A DNA stretch of 64,000 nucleotides, from the NCBI GenBank assembly GCA_016871175.1, contig VFZL01000012.1, forward strand, positions 1-64,000, given 5' to 3'. Source of the DNA: Acidimicrobiia bacterium (GTDB lineage: Bacteria; Acidobacteriota; Vicinamibacteria; Vicinamibacterales; CAVVIG01). Both the position numbers and the translations under genes were made by a program. The notes beneath the pieces are model-generated. The model saw only the letters and a list, made by a program, of their open reading frames with translations. It made no database searches and had not been told where the DNA came from. This document shows, piece after piece, positions 53,033-62,013 of this stretch. Each line of letters opens with the position of its first letter. Within the stretch, counting starts at the first letter, position 1.

Positions 53033-54390
53033 TTCCCTGGCCTCGCGATGCGATAGAGCTGCGACGCGGTTCGCACGAGCAACGATCCACGCACCACCGC
53101 CGGTGTGGCGAGTGGCATCTCATTCAAAGAATTCTTGCCCAGCAGTTTGTACTGGGGACCGGCCTGCACCACGAACGTGTCGCCGTCTTCGCTCATGAGG
53201 AAGATTTTCCCATTGTAGGCCCACGGTGATGCCGTGAAGCCCGACGCCCCTGTCATCAGCCGTTGTCGTCCGTAGACTTGCTTGCCCGTGCGGGCGTCGT
53301 GACACATGATGAAGCCACGGTCGAGCAGCGTGTAGTAGTAGTTGTTGTAGACGAGCGCCGAGGTGTTGTACGTGCCGAGGAGCGGCTGGTGCCACGCGAT
53401 GAACTCGTTGTTCGTCTCATTCTCGTTCAGTGAGATGTCACCCTTCGCCCCCGGCCGGATCGCGTAGACGGGGCGAAGGGCACCGCCGGGATACCCGGAG
53501 CTCACGAACAGGAGCCCGAGCTTGCTGAACGGCGACGGGATGGTTAGCTCGGACATTCCCTTGAGCTCCCACAGGAGCTTCCCGTCCAAGTCGTACGACC
53601 GTACGCGCCGCGTGCCGGTCGTGACGATCTCCGTGCGCACGTCGTTCTCCCAGATGAGCGGCGTCGACCAGTTGCCGAGCTCATCTCGATTGACGCGCCA
53701 GATCTCTTTGCCGGTCTTCTTGTCGAGGGCGAGCAGGATCGACTCTTTCGTGTTGTCCTGCACGATGTACAGCCGATCCTTGTGGAGGGCGGGCGAGGCC
53801 CCGGTTCCGAGCTCGACCTGCGTGTTGTAGGGATCGATGGTCTTCGTCCAGATCACCTTGCCATCGAAGTCCAGTGCCGCGATGAGCCCGATGCTGCCGA
53901 AGTAGACGTACACGCGCTCACCGTCGGTGACGGGTGTTTCAGACGCGTAGCTGTTCTTGACGTGCCGCAGCAGCGGCGGCTGCCCGGCGTGCAGCTCGCG
54001 CTGCCAGCGGATCTTGCCCGTCCCGAACTCGACGTCCATCACCACCCAGTGCTGGGGTGCCGCGGCCTTGATGTGATCGTGCTCGTCGTAGAGCCCCGCG
54101 ACCGGTGCGGCCTCCTTCCCCTCGCTGATAGCCGACGTCAGGAAGACATGGTCGTTCCAGACGATGGGCGAGCTCCAGCCAAGACCAGGGATGCTCGTCT
54201 TCCAACGGACGTTCTCGGTTTCGCTCCACTTGTCGGGGAGCGCGGGATCGTCGGGGATCACGCCAGCAGCAGACCCTCGAAACTGGGGCCACTGGTCGTT
54301 CTCAGCGGCGGTCACCCCAACCGGACGCGGCCCGAGCGCTGCCCACCCGATCAGTAGGACGAACACTGTTGCCCTGATGCCGCCTGCCAT
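53029..54390 (-). CDS. Secreted PQQ-like (BamB-type) beta-propeller protein
   Basis: This 453-residue protein has AGGAGG before the ATG and a signal peptide. PQQ-like WD repeats include IAALDFDGKVIWTK, LALDKKTGKEIWRVNRDE and RSYDLDGKLLWELK. It lacks the catalytic Asp/metal cluster of true quinoproteins, so it is a propeller scaffold rather than a dehydrogenase. It is coupled to the LVIVD protein. Confidence 0.9.
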   Translation of the reverse strand: MAGGIRATVFVLLIGWAALGPRPVGVTAAENDQWPQFRGSAAGVIPDDPALPDKWSETENVRWKTSIPGLGWSSPIVWNDHVFLTSAISEGKEAAPVAGLYDEHDHIKAAAPQHWVVMDVEFGTGKIRWQRELHAGQPPLLRHVKNSYASETPVTDGERVYVYFGSIGLIAALDFDGKVIWTKTIDPYNTQVELGTGASPALHKDRLYIVQDNTKESILLALDKKTGKEIWRVNRDELGNWSTPLIWENDVRTEIVTTGTRRVRSYDLDGKLLWELKGMSELTIPSPFSKLGLLFVSSGYPGGALRPVYAIRPGAKGDISLNENETNNEFIAWHQPLLGTYNTSALVYNNYYYTLLDRGFIMCHDARTGKQVYGRQRLMTGASGFTASPWAYNGKIFLMSEDGDTFVVQAGPQYKLLGKNSLNEMPLATPAVVRGSLLVRTASQLYRIARPGK

Positions 54391-54824
54391 GAAGCCTCCT
54401 GTGTCGACCCGCTACCCGAGGGCGCGTCGACCGGAATCTTATACCGGACCCAGAGGAAATCAGAGAGCCGAAATCGGGGTGGCGAGTCGGAGCGCCGAAG
54501 GTCGGCTCGGCGAGCTCTGAGTGGGAAGGCGACGCACGTGCGTCGTCAACGGTTGCCATGGTGCTGCCCGCGATTCAACCAGCCGCACATTTGCGCTGCT
54601 CGATCACAGGTCTGTTGACCTGGCGCCGCGTGCGGCGCCGCGCGCCGCCTCGCTGGCCGTGGCGCGATCACAAAACGGACGCGAATCGACATTTCCGTGA
54701 TCTGCGCGTGGCCATGCTTCGAGGGAGCGCACCACTACTTCTTGGCACGTCCCGCGATTGCCAGGGCACCGCGGTTGCAGGCTGGCTCTGCAAAGCAGCG
54801 CGTTCCAAAAGAGGTTCATCAGCC
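54391..54824. other. 434-bp intergenic region, no supported gene
   Basis: This is the divergent region between the PQQ-like propeller gene and the frameshifted beta-helix gene. Frames present have arginine-rich, shadow-like composition. No clear promoter was identified. Confidence 0.45.
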
Positions 54825-56639
54825 GTGCACAGACTCGCAGCGTTCGTGCTCCTTGGCGTGAGCTTGGCGCCAAGGCTCGCGCACAAGTCGACACGAGCAT
54901 CGTCCCGGCGAAGGGTCGCACCACGCGGGCGCCCGGCCTGCGGCGGCCCGTCCCGGCGCGTGCGACGGTCTGCGCCGCGGTCTCGGCGGCGAGCTTCGGT
55001 AACGGACAGGTTGACGCGTCAAGCGCGATTCAGCAGGCGATCGACGGGTGCCCCGATGGTCAAACGGTCCAGCTGAGCGCGGGAACGTTCCTCGTCAACA
55101 CACCCATTCTGGTGAACAAGGGGATCACCCTGCGCGGTGCCGGTCCAGCCCTGACGAAGCTTCAAAAGACGAATGGCGCCGTGTGGTTCAGCTACAACCA
55201 TGCCGGTGATCCGTCTCCGGTCATCATCCATTGGGCCCGAACGCTGGCCGAAGACTGCCGATCGGACGAGCGTGCGCCTGTCTCGGACGGTTCGCGCCGG
55301 TTCGATGTCGGTGACGGTTGCCGACGCGGCCGGCTTCGCGCCGGGCCAGTTGGTGCTCCTGGACGAGGACGACTACCACACCGCGTCATGGCTGCCGCTT
55401 CCGTTGCGACTGGGCAGCCCAGGCACGGCCTCCTTCATTTGGGGAACGGACCGGGTCGTGTTCCAGAAGCACAATCCGCCCGAGCCAACCGACGATGGGT
55501 TCCCGGAATCACTGACCTACTTCAGCCGCGCGGGTCGCCCGCTGAACGAGATCAAAGAGATCGTCTCGGTCTCTGGGACGACAATCACCTTCTCGACGCC
55601 GGTGCACACCGACTACCTGCGCTCGCGTCGCGCCGAGCTCACGCGCTTCGTGCGGCCGCACGTGCGCGATGCCGGCGTCGAGGATCTCGCGGTGCTCGGA
55701 GGGGCCGACGGCAACATCCGATTCGAGGCCGCCGCGTACTCGTGGGTCAAGAACGTCGAGACCTGGCTGTGGCTGGGCAACGGCATCAGCGCCAACGACT
55801 CCTTCCGGGTCGAGATCAGGGATTCCTACGTCCACGACACCGCGTGGCCGCAGCCTGGCGGAGGCGGCTATGGCCTCAGCCTCGCGTTTGGATCCTCGGA
55901 AGTCCTGATCGAGAACAACGCCGTGCTGAACGTCAACAAAGTCATGGTCGTGCGCTCGTGCGGCGCGGGGTCCGTGGTGGGCTACAACTACATGGACAAC
56001 GGCTTCATCTTGTACACCACGGACTGGGTGGAGGTCGGCCTGAACGCGAGCCACCAGGTGGGCAGTCACCACGTCCTGTTCGAGGGGAACGAGTCGTGGA
56101 ACTACGACTCGGACAACACACACGGCAACGCGTTCGCCATCACCGTTTTCCGGAACTACCTGCGCGGCGTGCGACAGTCGTTTCCAGGAATGGGCAACGC
56201 GCGGACGGCCGGCCTCATGTTCGGTTCGTGGTACCACTCATTCATCGGGAACGTGCTGGGAGAGCCTGGCAAGATGAACGAGTGGTCCTACGAGGATCCG
56301 GCCGACGGCACCTACTGGGACGGCTCCAGCGTGTGGGCCCCCGGCGCTTTTGTCTGGAAGCTTGGCTACGACCCGATCCACTGGGACCAGCTGGCCGATC
56401 CGAAGGTGCGGCAGACCGCCTTCCGGAACGGGAACTTCGACTACAAGACCAATCAGATTCAGTGGGGTCGTCGATCGCGGAAGCTCCAGGCGTCCTTGTA
56501 TCTGCAGTCAAAGCCGGCGTTCTTCGGCCACAACCCGTGGCCGTGGGTCGACCCTGTGAGCGGCAGCAAGCTCGGCGTGCTGCCAGCGAAGCTGCGGGTC
56601 ACCGATGCGACGCCGTTGAATTACCCCCCTCTGCAGTAA
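54825..56639 (+). pseudogene. Secreted right-handed beta-helix (pectate-lyase-like) protein with two frameshifts
   Basis: A signal-peptide-like start (GTG 54825, HRLAAFVLLGVSLAPRLA) is in one frame. The next part (VDTSIVPAKGRTT, VCAAVSAASFGNG, DASSAIQQAIDGCPDGQTVQ, ITLRGAGPALTKLQKTNGA) is in a second frame. From IGPERWPKTAD on, the rest (SYVHDTAWPQPGGGGYGLS, NGFILYTTDWVEVG, WNYDSDNTHGNAF) is back in the first frame to the stop. The second shift is at about 55224-55232, where ATCATCC ATTGGG has one extra C. The whole reads as one envelope polysaccharide-lyase-like protein. It is either a pseudogene or contains sequence errors. Confidence 0.8.
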
Positions 56640-56714
56640 CTGTCGAAGCCGACGAGCCCGGTACCCCTCCGGTATGCGCGAGGGTGCTGCGCTCGTCTCG
56701 AGCCGCTCCGCCCG

Positions 56715-58655
56715 TCACACCTTTCGCGTCCGCTCCGGGGCGAGCTTGTAACCCTGGTGCCACGTCGAGTCCGCGCCGCCACCGAAGCGCGCGATCATCA
56801 CTTCGACGACGTACGGATTGCCGTCGCGGGTGGCCTGAATGCCGCGCCGAAGCGCCGCTTTGATCCCCGAGCCTGACGTCACCTTCTCGCCCTTCACCCC
56901 CTGGCTCTCGGCGAGCTTCACGAAGTCGATGTCCGGGTCGCCCAGGAACATCCCGTGATAGTGACCGGTCGCCTTCATGCGACCGTCGAAACCGTAGAAG
57001 CCGTTACGGACCGCCTGATAGTTCTGGTTGTTCCAGATCACGGTGAGCACCGGTACCTGATAGCGCTTCATCGACCAGAACGCTGACGCGCTGAACATCA
57101 CCGCGCCGTCACCGATGCTGCACACGACTTGTCTGTTGGGCTGACCGAGCTTGACGCCGATGGCCGCGCCCAGACCCCAGCCCAGGCTCAGCCCGGTGTT
57201 GGTGATCCAGGTCTTCTCGTTCTCGCGGAACCCGGCGTTGAAGATCGTGGTTCCGGGTTCGTTCTGGTTGCCCGGTGATGTCTGGCTCTCGAGCACGAGG
57301 ATGGCGTCCGGATCGAGCTCCTGTTCGAGCTCGAGTGACAGTTCGTCAGGATGGATCGGGGTCTTGCCGACGTTGGCCGCCACGGCGTCCATGATGGTCT
57401 TGTGTCGCTGGGCGACGGCCGACTTCAACATCGGGAGCCGTTCCTCGCGAATCTTCGCGATGCGACCGACGGTTGCGGTCGCCTTCACCGCGTCGATGAG
57501 ATCGCGCAGCGCCGCCTTCACGTCACCGACCACCGCGAGGTCCATGGCCTGTGTGCGGCCCATGGCTTCGGTGTTCATGCCCATCGTGACGAACTTCGCG
57601 CCGGCCGCGAGACGCGATGCGCTCGGTGGCGCCGTGCCGCCCCAGTCGCGCGCGCCGATCTGCATCACGAGGTCCGCCGATCCGCGTGGGTATGCCGTCG
57701 TCGGCCCGGCGTAGGTGCCGATGTACTGCGGATGCCGCGTCGGCACGTTGCGATAGCCCTGACCGAGCCCTGGGCCCGCAGCTGGCAGACCGAGGAGCTC
57801 GACGAGCTCGAGCACCTCCTTCTGGGCGCCCGATTTCCAGACCTCATCGCCGAAGATCGGAATGGGTCGCTGCGCCTCGACGAGCCATTTGGCGAGCGTC
57901 TGGATCTGATCAATGGCCGGTCGCGGACGCGCGTCCACCATGAAGTTGGCACGGGGGTAGATCGGGCTCGTGATGTTCTTCGCCGCCAATGACTCGCGCG
58001 AGTACGCAATGTAGACGGGGCCGCCGGGCGCCGTCGTCGCGACTTTGTACGCCCGACGCAACGCAAGCGCGGCGACCGACGGGTTCCGCACTTCCCACGA
58101 GATCTTCGTGAACATCCGATTGATCTCGGCCTGGCCGTAGCCGGGGCTCGGCGCGAGCAGCCCTTCATCGCTGTACTGGCCCGTGTCCACCAGACCGGAC
58201 GTGACGACGAGCGCGGAGCCGTCGAAGTGCGCGTTGTACAGCTGACCGGCCATCTGCGCCGTGCCGCCAACCGTATGGACGTTCACGAACGCCGGCTGCA
58301 GCGTCGCACGATGGTAGCCATCCGCCATCGGGATGACGATGCTCTCGTGCAGGCCGACGATGACTTTGACATCGTCGCGATCGGTGAGCGCGTCGAAGAA
58401 GCCGACCTCCATCGAGCCAGGGTTCGTGAACACGAACCGGCTGCCGGCCGCGCGCAGTTGTTCGACCACGAGATCGCCGCCTGTTCCGGTGAGCGGCTTG
58501 CCCTCGTCTGCGGCGGCGCCCTCGAGTGTGCCCGCCTCGGCCGCCTCGACTACGCGAGCGGCGGCGGCCGCGGTCATGCCGGTCGCCACGAGTCCGCTTA
58601 GGAATCCACGGCGCGACAATCGGCCCAGGTAGTAGTCGTTCAGCAGTGACTGCAT
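56715..58655 (-). CDS. Thiamine-diphosphate-dependent enzyme with Tat signal
   Basis: This 646-residue protein from ATG 58655 (GGAGG four bases upstream) has SRRGFLSG at 14-21 followed by a hydrophobic stretch, a twin-arginine signal. The body is a three-domain ThDP enzyme of the acetolactate-synthase/benzoylformate-decarboxylase group. The cofactor-activating Glu104 lies in VGLHESIVIPMADGYHRAT, and the ThDP/Mg motif is GDG (515-517) to NN (542-543). All cofactor residues are present. Export of such an enzyme is unusual; the Tat route would carry it folded with cofactor. It is divergent from the bicupin gene. Confidence 0.9.
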   Translation of the reverse strand: MQSLLNDYYLGRLSRRGFLSGLVATGMTAAAAARVVEAAEAGTLEGAAADEGKPLTGTGGDLVVEQLRAAGSRFVFTNPGSMEVGFFDALTDRDDVKVIVGLHESIVIPMADGYHRATLQPAFVNVHTVGGTAQMAGQLYNAHFDGSALVVTSGLVDTGQYSDEGLLAPSPGYGQAEINRMFTKISWEVRNPSVAALALRRAYKVATTAPGGPVYIAYSRESLAAKNITSPIYPRANFMVDARPRPAIDQIQTLAKWLVEAQRPIPIFGDEVWKSGAQKEVLELVELLGLPAAGPGLGQGYRNVPTRHPQYIGTYAGPTTAYPRGSADLVMQIGARDWGGTAPPSASRLAAGAKFVTMGMNTEAMGRTQAMDLAVVGDVKAALRDLIDAVKATATVGRIAKIREERLPMLKSAVAQRHKTIMDAVAANVGKTPIHPDELSLELEQELDPDAILVLESQTSPGNQNEPGTTIFNAGFRENEKTWITNTGLSLGWGLGAAIGVKLGQPNRQVVCSIGDGAVMFSASAFWSMKRYQVPVLTVIWNNQNYQAVRNGFYGFDGRMKATGHYHGMFLGDPDIDFVKLAESQGVKGEKVTSGSGIKAALRRGIQATRDGNPYVVEVMIARFGGGADSTWHQGYKLAPERTRKV

Positions 58656-58718
58656 GCGTCCTCCGATGCGGAAGGAGCATAGCAAGAATCCTGGCACCTG
58701 GACTACCATCCTGACGCT

Positions 58719-59939
58719 ATGCGCACAGCTGCCCACACTCGACACGCGCTCGCGTCGCTCGCTCCTGCGGCCATCGTGGCGGCCGTCGCCGTGGTCGCCG
58801 CCCAGGGCGTCACGCCGTCCTGCAAGATGTGCCCCGGCACCTACATCCCGAAGAGCGAGATCGACGCCTATCAGAAGCGCGCGATCGCGCAGAAGATCAC
58901 GGACCAGCAGGTCCGTGCCGTCGACGTCGGCAAATCCAACGTTGGCATTGGCATCGTTTACCGAGGCCGGCAGACCAACCCGGAAGCGAGCGTCGCCGAG
59001 CACGACCTCGTCAGCGAGGTCTACCACGTGATCGACGGTCGCGCGACGCTGGCGCTCGGACCCGAGCTCGTGGGCAAGGAGCGCCGCCCGGCATCGCTCA
59101 AGACCGTGCGTCTCCAGAACGGTCCCGGTAACGGCGCCAAGTCGATGCGGAATCCGGTGTCGTACGAGATCGGTCCGGGCGATGTGGTGATCATTCCCGC
59201 CGGTACCGGACATCAGTTCACGCGGATCGACGACCACGTCGAGTACCTGATGGTGCGCATCGATCCCGACAAGATCGTGCCCACGAAGTCCGCCGCCGAG
59301 TCGCAGGCCGATCTCAAGACGTCGGGAATCGAAACGCCGGACGAAGCGAAAGCGGCTGGGGCGAAGATGGCCCACCTCGGCAAGGAATACGAGCCGTCGT
59401 GCAAGATGTGTCCGGGGACCTACATCCCGCAGTCTGAGATCGCGGCGTACCTGAAGCGCGCGATGGCCAACGGCATCGTCGATCAGCAAGTGCGACAGGT
59501 GGACATCGGGAAGATCAACGTCGGCGTGGCGTTGATCCACCGGGGGAAGCTTCCCGCGCCCGCTCCGCGGAGCGTTGCGGAGCACCGTCTCGTGAGCGAG
59601 GTGTATCACGTGATCGACGGGTCCGCGACGTTGATGCTGGGTCCGGACATCGTCGGCGCGGTCCCGCGTCCCGCGACCGATGTGACCGTGCGCTTGCTGA
59701 ATGGCCCGGGCAGCAACGGCGAGTCAATCCGTAACGGCGTGTCGCACAATGTGTCCAAGGGGGACGTGGTGGTCATCCCTGCGGGCACCGGACACCTCTT
59801 CACCAAGATTGACGACCACATCACGTACTTGATGGTCCGCATCGATCCGGACAAGGTGACGCCCCACAAGACGGAAGCCGATTCGAAGGCGGATTTGCAG
59901 ACCGACGGCCGCGCCACGGGCGCTGGCGGGCGGCGTTAG
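58719..59939 (+). CDS. Secreted bicupin with duplicated CxxC motif
   Basis: This 406-residue protein has an N-terminal signal and two tandem copies of the same unit. Each opens with PSCKMCPGTYIP (Cys35/38 and Cys228/231) and continues into a cupin with H-x4-E-x6-G (HDLVSEVYHVIDG; HRLVSEVYHVIDG) and G-x5-P-x-G-x2-H (GDVVIIPAGTGH in the first, GDVVVIPAGTGH in the second). The CxxC lacks the following His, so it is not a haem site; a disulfide or metal site is likely. It is paralogous to the single cupins at 12960 and 13529. The reaction is unknown. Confidence 0.87.
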   Translation: MRTAAHTRHALASLAPAAIVAAVAVVAAQGVTPSCKMCPGTYIPKSEIDAYQKRAIAQKITDQQVRAVDVGKSNVGIGIVYRGRQTNPEASVAEHDLVSEVYHVIDGRATLALGPELVGKERRPASLKTVRLQNGPGNGAKSMRNPVSYEIGPGDVVIIPAGTGHQFTRIDDHVEYLMVRIDPDKIVPTKSAAESQADLKTSGIETPDEAKAAGAKMAHLGKEYEPSCKMCPGTYIPQSEIAAYLKRAMANGIVDQQVRQVDIGKINVGVALIHRGKLPAPAPRSVAEHRLVSEVYHVIDGSATLMLGPDIVGAVPRPATDVTVRLLNGPGSNGESIRNGVSHNVSKGDVVVIPAGTGHLFTKIDDHITYLMVRIDPDKVTPHKTEADSKADLQTDGRATGAGGRR

Positions 59940-59989
59940 GTCACCGCGGTCCATCGCGCGCGCACCGGAGCGCGTAGGGGAGTCTCGCC

Positions 59990-61228
59990 ATGCGTGTGGT
60001 TCAACACGTCGCTCTCGCGGTCGTTCTTCTGGCGGTCTCGTTGGTGTGTGGTCAGCTCACGCTCCTCGGGCAAGGGCAGGGAAGCGAGGCGATTCGACCG
60101 TATCGGATTGCGGTACCCGACAGCGTCCTCACGGACCTCAAGGACCGTCTGGCGCGGACGCGTTGGCCGAGCGAGATCCCGAACACGGCTTGGGATTACG
60201 GCGCGAACCTCGGCTACATGAAGGAGCTCGTCGAGTACTGGCGGACGACGTTCAACTGGCGCGAGCAGGAGAAGAAGCTCAACGCGCTCCCACAGTTCGT
60301 GACGCGAATCGACGGCATCGACGTGCACTTCGTGCACCAGAAGTCGAGCCATCCGAACGCGATGCCGATCATGTTGATTCATGGTTGGCCTGGCTCGATC
60401 ATCGAGTTCACGAAGATCATCGGTCCGTTGACAGAGCCCACCAAGCACGGCGGCACCGCTGCCGACGCGTTCCACGTCGTGGCGTTGTCGTTGCCCGGCT
60501 ACGGTTTCTCGAGCAAGCCGCAGGCGCGCGCGTACAGCAACAAGCGCATCGCCTTCATGATCGCCACCCTGATGGCCCGACTGGGCTACACACGGTACGC
60601 CGCGCAAGGTGGCGACTGGGGCGGCATCATCGTGCGGCAGCTCGGCCTGATCGATCCGCAGCATCTCATCGGCCTGCACAGCAACCTCTGTATCGCCAAT
60701 CAACCGCCCGGACCGAATCCGTTCGAGGGTGTGCCTGACGACGAGCGCAGGATGGTCGAGGCCGTTCGCGCAAGGCTGACGACCGAGCAGGGCTACAGCA
60801 ACGTTCAGGGGACGAAGCCGATGACCCTCGGCTTCGGCTTGAACGACTCACCCGCTGGGCTCGCGGCATGGATCGTCGAGAAGTTCCACACGTGGTCTGA
60901 CTCGAACGGCAATGTCGAGTCGAAGTTCACCAAGGACGAATTGCTGACGAACATCACGATCTACTGGGCCACAGAAACCGGTCCCTCGTCTGTGCGGCTG
61001 TACTACGAGAACCGGACCGATCCCCAGTTGAACGGACGCGTCGAGGTGCCGTTCGCCTGCGCCCGCTTCCCGAAGGAGCTGTTCGGCATGGTGCCGCGGA
61101 AGTGGATCGAGGCACAGTACAAAGTGGAGCAGTTCACCGACATGCCGCGGGGCGGGCACTTCGCCGCGCTCGAGGAGCCGCAGTTGCTCGTCGACGACAT
61201 GCGGAAGTTCTTCCGTGGGCGGAAGTAG
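59990..61228 (+). CDS. Secreted epoxide hydrolase (EHN family)
   Basis: This 412-residue protein has GGGGAG upstream and a signal peptide. The epoxide hydrolase N-terminal domain has PYRIAVPDSVLTDLKDRL and TRWPSE. The alpha/beta-hydrolase core shows oxyanion HGWPGS (131-136), nucleophile Asp209 in GGDWGG, and histidine in RGGHFAALEEP. It should open epoxides to diols in the periplasm. It follows the bicupin by 50 bp on the same strand. Confidence 0.92.
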   Translation: MRVVQHVALAVVLLAVSLVCGQLTLLGQGQGSEAIRPYRIAVPDSVLTDLKDRLARTRWPSEIPNTAWDYGANLGYMKELVEYWRTTFNWREQEKKLNALPQFVTRIDGIDVHFVHQKSSHPNAMPIMLIHGWPGSIIEFTKIIGPLTEPTKHGGTAADAFHVVALSLPGYGFSSKPQARAYSNKRIAFMIATLMARLGYTRYAAQGGDWGGIIVRQLGLIDPQHLIGLHSNLCIANQPPGPNPFEGVPDDERRMVEAVRARLTTEQGYSNVQGTKPMTLGFGLNDSPAGLAAWIVEKFHTWSDSNGNVESKFTKDELLTNITIYWATETGPSSVRLYYENRTDPQLNGRVEVPFACARFPKELFGMVPRKWIEAQYKVEQFTDMPRGGHFAALEEPQLLVDDMRKFFRGRK

Positions 61229-61240
61229 CGCGGACCGCAC

Positions 61241-61984
61241 TTGCCCGACCTGGTGTTTCTGGCTGTCGCTCTGGCGCTTGGGGTCCTTTCCGGCGCGACG
61301 GCCGGTATCGTCGGATTCGGGATCGGCAGCCTGCTCACACCGTTCTTCTCGGTGCCCCTCGGGATGGACCTTGCCGTGGCCGCGGTCACCGTGCCGCATC
61401 TTTTCGCGACGGCGCTCCGCTGCTATCGGCTGCGACGCGAGATTGATGGCGGCGTGCTGCGACGCTTCGGGCTGCTGAGCGCCGCCGGCGGCCTCGCCGG
61501 CGCTCTGACGTACGCGCAGCTCGGTCCGTCCGCGTTGACAGGCGTGCTCGGTGGCTTGCTGGTGCTGACCGCCATCGCGAACTTGACCGGCGCGTTCACG
61601 GACCGCCGGCCGAGCGGCCTGATGAGTGGCGCGCTCGGGCTGTCATCAGGCTTCTTCGGTGGGCTGGCTGGCAACCAGGGCGGACTGCGATCGGCCGCGC
61701 TCTCGACGTTCGCGCTGCGCCCGAGAGCGTTCGTCGCGACGAGCACCGCGACCGGCCTCATGGTCGACCTCGCGCGCACCCCGGTGTATGCGGCGGTCAG
61801 TGCCGGCGATCTGCTGCGGTACTGGCCCCAGATTGGTATGGCGACGGTGGGTGTCCTCGTGGGCACGGTCATCGGCGAGCGTCTCTTGTTCGGCTTGTCT
61901 CCGGCCACGTTTCGGCGCATTCTTGCTGCCGCCGTGGGCGTGCTCGGGCTGTGGCTGCTGTGGCGCAGTTTCCTGTCGGCTTGA
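61241..61984 (+). CDS. TauE/SafE-family membrane permease
   Basis: This 247-residue protein has about seven to eight hydrophobic segments. The TSUP pattern is GVLSGATAGIVGFGIGSLLTP in the first half, and GALGLSSGFFGGLAGNQGG in the second. Family members export sulfonates, sulfite or other anions. The likely start is TTG 61241, 12 bp after the epoxide hydrolase stop, with a weak ribosome binding site. It is probably in one operon with its neighbours. Confidence 0.88.
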   Translation: MPDLVFLAVALALGVLSGATAGIVGFGIGSLLTPFFSVPLGMDLAVAAVTVPHLFATALRCYRLRREIDGGVLRRFGLLSAAGGLAGALTYAQLGPSALTGVLGGLLVLTAIANLTGAFTDRRPSGLMSGALGLSSGFFGGLAGNQGGLRSAALSTFALRPRAFVATSTATGLMVDLARTPVYAAVSAGDLLRYWPQIGMATVGVLVGTVIGERLLFGLSPATFRRILAAAVGVLGLWLLWRSFLSA

Positions 61985-62013
61985 GAAGACCCGTTTTCGG
62001 AGTGAGGTCCCAG

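Noticed and set aside
58815-59430. CKMC motifs as haem c sites
   Set aside because: Haem c attachment needs CxxCH; Pro follows here in both copies.
58656-59609. In-frame upstream extension of the ThDP enzyme to 59609
   Set aside because: The extension is antisense to the bicupin gene; the ATG at 58655 has GGAGG and a Tat signal.
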